Source of the DNA: Flavobacteriaceae bacterium
GTDB lineage: Bacteria; Bacteroidota; Bacteroidia; Flavobacteriales; Flavobacteriaceae
Direction of reading: 5' to 3'
Assembly (NCBI GenBank): GCA_002700405.1
Contig: PACY01000023.1
Coordinates: 1 to 12,947 of the forward strand
DNA length: 12,947 nt
Shown: positions 8,390 through 12,947 of the stretch, piece after piece
How positions within the stretch are numbered: position 1 is the stretch's first letter
Layout of the letters: every line of letters begins with the position of its first letter
Translations under genes and position numbers: made by a program
The notes under the pieces: generated by a model
Seen by the model: only the letters and a program-made list of their open reading frames with translations
Databases searched by the model: none
Told to the model about the DNA's origin: nothing

Positions 8390-9556
8390 ATGAACACATT
8401 TTCTAACACTTCCTATCAATGTTATTTTGATAATGCAGCAACCACAAGAGTAAGAGATGAGGTTGCTGATAAAATGGTTGATGTGCTAAAAAATAATTAT
8501 GGAAACCCTTCATCTACACATAGTTACGGAAGGCCTTCTAAATCTTTAATTGAACTATCTAGAAAAGAAATTGCATCACATTTAAATGTAAGTTCTTCTG
8601 AAATTATATTTACTTCTGGAGGCACTGAAGCTGATAATTTAATTCTTAGAAGTGCGGCTAGGGATTTGAATATAAAACACTTTATTTCATCTAAAATTGA
8701 ACATCATGCTGTAACACATACATTAGATGAGTTAGAAAAGGATTATAACGTGAAAGTCTCATTTGTTAAACTTGAGAAGAATGGTGATATTGACTATGAT
8801 AATCTTAATGAGTTGTTATCCAAATCCAAAGATAGATGTATGGTTAGCTTAATGCATGTTAACAATGAAATTGGAAATATGCTTGATTTAAAAAAAGTCT
8901 CAAAAATATGCAATAAGTATGAGGCATTATTTCATAGCGATACAGTTCAGTCTGTAGGACATTATAAGATGGATCTTTCAAAAATTAAAATTGATTTTAT
9001 TGTAGCTAGCGCACATAAATTTCATGGACCAAAGGGTGTTGGATTTGCATATATAAACAAGTCTTGCAATTTAAGACCTTTAATCTTTGGAGGAATGCAG
9101 GAGAGAGGTTATAGGGCAGGAACAGAAAGTGTTCATAATATTGTAGGAATGTCAGAGGCCTTAAATATTTCTATGGAGAAACTAGATGAAGAATATAAGT
9201 ATATATCTGACCTAAAAAAATATTTTATTAAAAAACTAAAAACTTCTATTAAAAATTTGAAATTTAATGGATGTTCAGGAGATATTAAAGAATCGACCTA
9301 TACTCTTTTAAACATACAATTTCCTTTGGAAAAATCTAAAGCTGAAATGTTTTTATTTAAACTAGATTTATTAGGAATAGCATGCTCTAAAGGTAGTGCA
9401 TGTCAGAGCGGAAGTGATGCAGGTTCACATGTGTTAAATGAAGTTTTAGACAAGGACGGACTAAATAAGGTGTCTACAAGGTTTTCATTAAGTATATACA
9501 ACACAAAAGAAGAGATTGATAGAGCTGTCAATGAAATAGTTAAACTACTAGATTAA
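8390..9556 (+). CDS. Cysteine desulfurase (NifS/IscS family)
   Basis: The 388-residue product is a class V PLP aminotransferase-fold enzyme that converts cysteine to alanine and holds the sulfur as a persulfide for Fe-S cluster or thio-cofactor synthesis. Visible landmarks are YFDNAATT (12-19), GNPSSTH (38-44), TSGGTEADN (75-83), the His pair in IEHHAV (105-106), the HSDTVQS cofactor-binding region (182-188), AHKFHGPKG with PLP lysine Lys210, and RAGTE (242-246). GSACQSGS carries the probable catalytic Cys338, and Cys332 lies six residues before it. The short flexible Cys loop and overall form put it in the group I NifS/IscS branch, not SufS. There is no IscU, SufBCD or IscR gene beside it, so its sulfur acceptor cannot be read from context. 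It lies 90 bp after the metalloprotease gene. Its stop overlaps the stop of the convergent receptor gene. Confidence 0.9.
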   Translation: MNTFSNTSYQCYFDNAATTRVRDEVADKMVDVLKNNYGNPSSTHSYGRPSKSLIELSRKEIASHLNVSSSEIIFTSGGTEADNLILRSAARDLNIKHFISSKIEHHAVTHTLDELEKDYNVKVSFVKLEKNGDIDYDNLNELLSKSKDRCMVSLMHVNNEIGNMLDLKKVSKICNKYEALFHSDTVQSVGHYKMDLSKIKIDFIVASAHKFHGPKGVGFAYINKSCNLRPLIFGGMQERGYRAGTESVHNIVGMSEALNISMEKLDEEYKYISDLKKYFIKKLKTSIKNLKFNGCSGDIKESTYTLLNIQFPLEKSKAEMFLFKLDLLGIACSKGSACQSGSDAGSHVLNEVLDKDGLNKVSTRFSLSIYNTKEEIDRAVNEIVKLLD

Positions 9557-12003
9557 AATTTAAATTCTAAGTTAAGATTAAATATTCTAGGAGTAAGATA
9601 GTTTGGTATTGAGAATTGTCTTTTAGAGTAAACATCTCTAACCCAAGTATTAGTAATTGAGTTTTGAACATTAAACATATTAAATATTTCTAGCCCAATA
9701 GTAAGTTCATCAAACAAACTTTTAAATCCATTCTTGTATTTTTTTTCATTTCCAACTATTATATATGAAATCCCTAAATCTGCTCTTTTGTAATCAGGAA
9801 GTCTATTTAAATAATTATATGGATTAGAATAACTTGGCGATCCACCTGGAACACCTGTATTATATATAAGATTTAGATACATTTTTAAATCGGGAATATT
9901 TGGAACATAATCTTGGAAAAGTATTCCAAATTTTAGCCTTTGATCTGTTGGCCTAGCTATATATCCTTGTTTGTTTATATTTTCTTCAGTTTTTAGGTAT
10001 CCTAGACTAAACCATGATTCAGTTCCTGGAACAAACTCACCATTTAGTCTTAAATCTAACCCATATGCATAGGCTTTCGCATTATTTTCTGCAGAATATC
10101 TTATCCTTACATTATCAATTGTGTAAGTATTAACATCATCCATTTTTTTATAATATAATTCAGATAATAATTTAAAAGGTCTGTTCCATATTTTTAAAGA
10201 ATAATCATTAGATAAAACAAAATGAATAGATTTTTGAGCTTTTACATCATAATTAACATTACCATCAAATCCTCTTAATTCTCTATAAAATGGAGGCTGG
10301 TAATAAATTCCTGTACTTAGCCTAAATAACATATCTTTTTCCCAGTTTGGTTTTATTGCAAATTGTACTCTAGGGCTAATAACAGTTTTTAGTTTATTTT
10401 CATTTATTTTCCATCCATGCATTCTTAACCCTGCATTATAATAGAATTCACCTGAACTATTATTTAAAATCTTACTCCATTGAAGGTATGACTGAAGTCT
10501 TTTAATTTTTGTGCTGTTAGTTGATCTTATATCGCTAAATGGAAGAATTGGCCCTTGGTTTGATTCATAAGGTTGCTGACTTATTGAATTAATGAACGGA
10601 GGATCTATTGAAAATCCAGCAGAATCTATTATCTCCCACTCAATGATTCTGTCATCAATATTTTCTGACGAATATTTAACAGAGAACTCAAGATTATTAT
10701 TATCAATTTTATAATATAGCTTGTTTTCAATATTAAAAATTAATGCATCTAAGCTATTTCTAGCATGGTTTAATTGAGCTCCAATACCTTCACTAAACTC
10801 TACTTCTCCTAAATTCTCATCTCCAATACTACTATTAACCTCACCTAAATTATATTGAGCTAGAATATCAAAATACTCTTTTTCTACAGTGTTAAATGTA
10901 GATGCAATCACTTTTAAGATTAAATTCTTTCTTAAGTTAATTTTGGTTGTTAGTGATGAAAAAAATGTTTTATACTTGTCTTTCTCTTGTCCATCATAAT
11001 AAACTATTAATGCAGTAGGATCTTCTAGTGTGCCAAAATTCGTTTGTCTTGTTTTAGGTTTGTAATTATAATTGTTAACTGAAATATTTGATAAAAAACT
11101 TAACTCAATCTTATCTGAAACTGTGTAAGTAAAAAGATTTTGAAAATCAATAAAACTAGGCTTATAATTAGTCTTAGTTTCTCTAGACTGAACTAAAAGG
11201 CTGTTATCTCTATATCTAAAACCTAGAATATTAGTGATTTTAGAATTATTAGATATCAGGTCAGATGAAATCCTACTCCCTAATAAATTTAAGTTACTTG
11301 ATAATTTATTTTTTACTGGTTTTCTATACTTAATATCTAATACAGAAGACATCTTATCTCCATACTTAGATTGAAATCCACCTGAAGAAAATTTTACAGA
11401 TTTTATCAGATCAGTATTAACAAAACTTAAACCTTCTTGTTGTCCAGACCTAACTAAAAAAGGTCTATAAACTTCTACATCATTTACATAAACAAGGTTT
11501 TCATCAAAATTTCCTCCTCTAACTGAGTACTGCGTGCTAAGTTCATTTGATATATTTACCCCAGGAAGAGTTTTTAATAAATTTTCAATACCTGGTTGAG
11601 CTCCTCTTATTTTTCTTATAACTTCAGGATTAATATTTGAAACACCACTAAAATTATCTCGAGATCTAGAATTAAGAACTATTGTAGCAATCTGCTCAAT
11701 ACTCTCATTCATTATAGGATTAAACTCAAAAACTTCATCTTCATTTAAATTAAATTTTAGACTAATTTTTTTATAACTAATATGGGTAAAATCAATACTA
11801 ACATCTTGATTTGAAGGTACACTTATAGAATAAAAGCCATTAGAATTTGTTGTAGTTCCAGATAAATTTGAAATAACATTTATATTTTCAATTGGATTAT
11901 TACTGTTATCTAATATCACCCCCATTACTTCAGCATTTTGTGCAAATGACTGAATTAATGAAAATAATGATAAGACTAATATTGTTAATTTACTTTTATT
12001 CAA
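9553..12003 (-). CDS. TonB-dependent receptor with carboxypeptidase-regulatory-like N-domain
   Basis: This 816-residue outer-membrane protein has a signal peptide (about 1-21, ending SFA-Q) and then a carboxypeptidase-regulatory-like beta-sandwich (about 23-105: VMGVILDNSNNPIENINV). A plug domain follows at about 120-228 with LLKTLPGV, SVRGGNFDEN, VYVNDVEVYRPF and FSSGGFQSKYGD. A 22-strand barrel is expected from about 230 to the terminal aromatic NLEFKF. Such receptors import large or scarce ligands using TonB-ExbBD energy; the substrate is unknown. No SusD partner is adjacent and the length is below that of SusC proteins. The start is TTG at 12001-12003. An in-frame stop lies three codons upstream, and the first internal ATG (residue 27) would remove the signal peptide, so TTG is the only sensible start I see. 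It begins 2 bp after the stop of the upstream gene, which implies coupled translation. Confidence 0.88.
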   Translation of the reverse strand: MNKSKLTILVLSLFSLIQSFAQNAEVMGVILDNSNNPIENINVISNLSGTTTNSNGFYSISVPSNQDVSIDFTHISYKKISLKFNLNEDEVFEFNPIMNESIEQIATIVLNSRSRDNFSGVSNINPEVIRKIRGAQPGIENLLKTLPGVNISNELSTQYSVRGGNFDENLVYVNDVEVYRPFLVRSGQQEGLSFVNTDLIKSVKFSSGGFQSKYGDKMSSVLDIKYRKPVKNKLSSNLNLLGSRISSDLISNNSKITNILGFRYRDNSLLVQSRETKTNYKPSFIDFQNLFTYTVSDKIELSFLSNISVNNYNYKPKTRQTNFGTLEDPTALIVYYDGQEKDKYKTFFSSLTTKINLRKNLILKVIASTFNTVEKEYFDILAQYNLGEVNSSIGDENLGEVEFSEGIGAQLNHARNSLDALIFNIENKLYYKIDNNNLEFSVKYSSENIDDRIIEWEIIDSAGFSIDPPFINSISQQPYESNQGPILPFSDIRSTNSTKIKRLQSYLQWSKILNNSSGEFYYNAGLRMHGWKINENKLKTVISPRVQFAIKPNWEKDMLFRLSTGIYYQPPFYRELRGFDGNVNYDVKAQKSIHFVLSNDYSLKIWNRPFKLLSELYYKKMDDVNTYTIDNVRIRYSAENNAKAYAYGLDLRLNGEFVPGTESWFSLGYLKTEENINKQGYIARPTDQRLKFGILFQDYVPNIPDLKMYLNLIYNTGVPGGSPSYSNPYNYLNRLPDYKRADLGISYIIVGNEKKYKNGFKSLFDELTIGLEIFNMFNVQNSITNTWVRDVYSKRQFSIPNYLTPRIFNLNLEFKF

Positions 12004-12005
12004 TT

Positions 12006-12947
12006 TTAATTAGATTTTCGATAAAAAACAGTCTTGTATTGAGATATGTTCCCTACATTATCTATAACTTCTATGTATAAGTTATTTTTAGCCTCTTTTA
12101 TGACATTATCATCAAAATCATAAACTAACACCCCTTTTTTTGTATTTAGTTCAAAGAGAATCCATTTATCATTTATCCAGCCATTGTATTTTCTGATTCC
12201 AGATTCATTATCCTTAATCTGTATTTTAAGAGTAGTAGAATTAGATATCCAATCATTTTGTTTAAATCCAATTGGAGATATATAAGGGCTTATTGTATCT
12301 AATCCGATCATATAATTTCCCAAAGATTTAGTGGATGATTTCTTACTATTTAATAGATCTATTGTATATGAGTAATTCACTATTTTATTATTTTCAGACA
12401 ATTTTCCTACAAACAACCTGTCTTTTATTGAATCATTATAACGATCTATATTAAAAGAAATTGTAATTGGTTTAAGCAGAGGAATAGTGTCTTTATCAAT
12501 AGAAAGAGTATCGTTTTTAAAAGATATATCAAGGGATATGTCTTTATAGAATGTCCCCTTAGGAATAGAAACTTTAGCATCAATAAAATCAAATTCATAC
12601 TCTTTTTTAGTCTCTATAAGATTAAATTTATTAAGTTTTTTATTTAGATTAAAATCCAAATTATTAGCCAAACTATCACCAGTAATTGGAACTGTTAATA
12701 TACTTGTATTTCTGTTTGCATCAGTTAAATGTATTTCATAGCTATATGACTCTCCGTGATTGACTGATATATACCCATTATTTATCTTAGTTTTATAAAA
12801 TTTTAAAGGATTATAATCTTCTATATATAGTTTTTGTATTCTTTTTCTGTTGTTTTTAAAGAAAGCGTAGTCAATAAATGTATTTATATGTTTAGTCTCA
12901 TTAAATGATATAGAATCAAATGATATAGATAATATATTATTGCCGTT
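12006..12947 (-). CDS. C-terminal part of a large envelope protein, probably an M23-family metallopeptidase
   Basis: The frame is open from the right window edge to the TAA at 12006-12008, giving 313 visible residues; the N-terminus lies outside the window. No catalytic motif is visible. The segment is beta-rich and suggests Ig-like accessory domains. An early part reads IDYAFFKNNRKRIQKLYIE, and the last part has KDNESGIRKYNGWIND, KWILFELNTKKGVLVYDF and IEVIDNVGNIS, a bacterial Ig-like pattern. From memory of the family, this combination is characteristic of the C-terminal half of flavobacterial M23 (LytM-type) peptidoglycan endopeptidases of about 560 residues, whose zinc domain is N-terminal. 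That would place the catalytic domain just beyond this window. An internal TTG at 12671 could be mistaken for a start, but coding continues upstream of it without a stop. It is followed after 2 bp by the TonB receptor gene, so they are probably co-transcribed. Confidence 0.7.
   Translation of the reverse strand, partial: NGNNILSISFDSISFNETKHINTFIDYAFFKNNRKRIQKLYIEDYNPLKFYKTKINNGYISVNHGESYSYEIHLTDANRNTSILTVPITGDSLANNLDFNLNKKLNKFNLIETKKEYEFDFIDAKVSIPKGTFYKDISLDISFKNDTLSIDKDTIPLLKPITISFNIDRYNDSIKDRLFVGKLSENNKIVNYSYTIDLLNSKKSSTKSLGNYMIGLDTISPYISPIGFKQNDWISNSTTLKIQIKDNESGIRKYNGWINDKWILFELNTKKGVLVYDFDDNVIKEAKNNLYIEVIDNVGNISQYKTVFYRKSN
12903..12929. repeat. Short in-frame tandem repeat in the M23-like gene
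   Basis: The 12-mer AAATGATATAGA occurs at 12903-12914 and again at 12918-12929, a 15-bp period. On the minus strand it encodes two adjacent copies of a Ser-Ile-Ser-Phe-Asp/Asn pentapeptide. It keeps the reading frame and probably reflects a small local duplication or simple-sequence bias. Confidence 0.5.

Noticed and set aside
9553..12003. A SusC/SusD polysaccharide utilisation locus
   Set aside because: The receptor is shorter than SusC, and no SusD-like lipoprotein or glycoside hydrolase is adjacent.
11892..12080. Short plus-strand frame across the start of the TonB receptor gene
   Set aside because: It is antisense to the receptor's signal peptide and the end of the upstream gene, and it encodes only hydrophobic low-complexity sequence.
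12006..12671. Treating the frame from the TTG at 12671 as a complete 221-residue gene
   Set aside because: The same frame continues without a stop to 12947 with a coherent protein sequence, so the TTG is internal.

Overview
This AT-rich window (roughly 30% GC by eye) looks like ordinary chromosomal DNA of a member of Bacteroidota, most likely Flavobacteriia. Supporting signs are a neighbouring pair of proteins of the Flavobacteriia-typical DUF6452 and DUF6048 kinds, a TonB-dependent receptor with an N-terminal carboxypeptidase-regulatory-like domain, a large DUF5117/DUF4953-type zinc metalloprotease, signal peptides ending in the S-x-S-Q or F-A-Q style, and promoter-like TAnnTTTG motifs in place of sigma70 boxes. 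I see no rRNA, tRNA, CRISPR array, insertion sequence, phage gene or att site. No stretch over 100 bases lacks a gene; the largest gaps are about 90 bp (8300-8389) and 83 bp (4450-4532).

Layout. Positions 1-631 hold a leftward class I SAM methyltransferase cut by the window edge. It diverges across a 59-bp spacer from a rightward THUMP-domain RNA methyltransferase (691-1848). That gene converges on a leftward overlapping operon whose transcription order is rlmD (4449-3031), a small DUF6452-like lipoprotein (3038-2523) and a DUF6048-like outer-membrane beta-barrel protein (2557-1853). Rightward from 4533 run rocD (ornithine aminotransferase), a secreted zinc metalloprotease 29 bp later, and, after a 90-bp gap, a NifS/IscS-type cysteine desulfurase (8390-9556). 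Its stop codon overlaps that of a leftward TonB-dependent receptor (12003-9553). The receptor lies 2 bp downstream of a leftward reading frame that runs off the right edge (12947-12006) and resembles the C-terminal region of flavobacterial M23 peptidases.

How the parts fit. The left third is rich in methyltransferases: two predicted 23S rRNA modifiers (THUMP/RlmL-like and RlmD) and one of unknown substrate. The middle is amino-acid metabolism and extracellular or periplasmic proteolysis: ornithine catabolism, a secreted metalloprotease and cysteine desulfuration. The right end is cell envelope: a TonB receptor and a probable cell-wall peptidase. Apart from the conserved rlmD-DUF6452-DUF6048 linkage, I see no evidence that these form one dedicated system, and I found no convincing undescribed system. 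The points most worth a second look are the overlapping rRNA-methyltransferase/envelope-protein operon, the compact divergent promoter region and the TTG start of the receptor.
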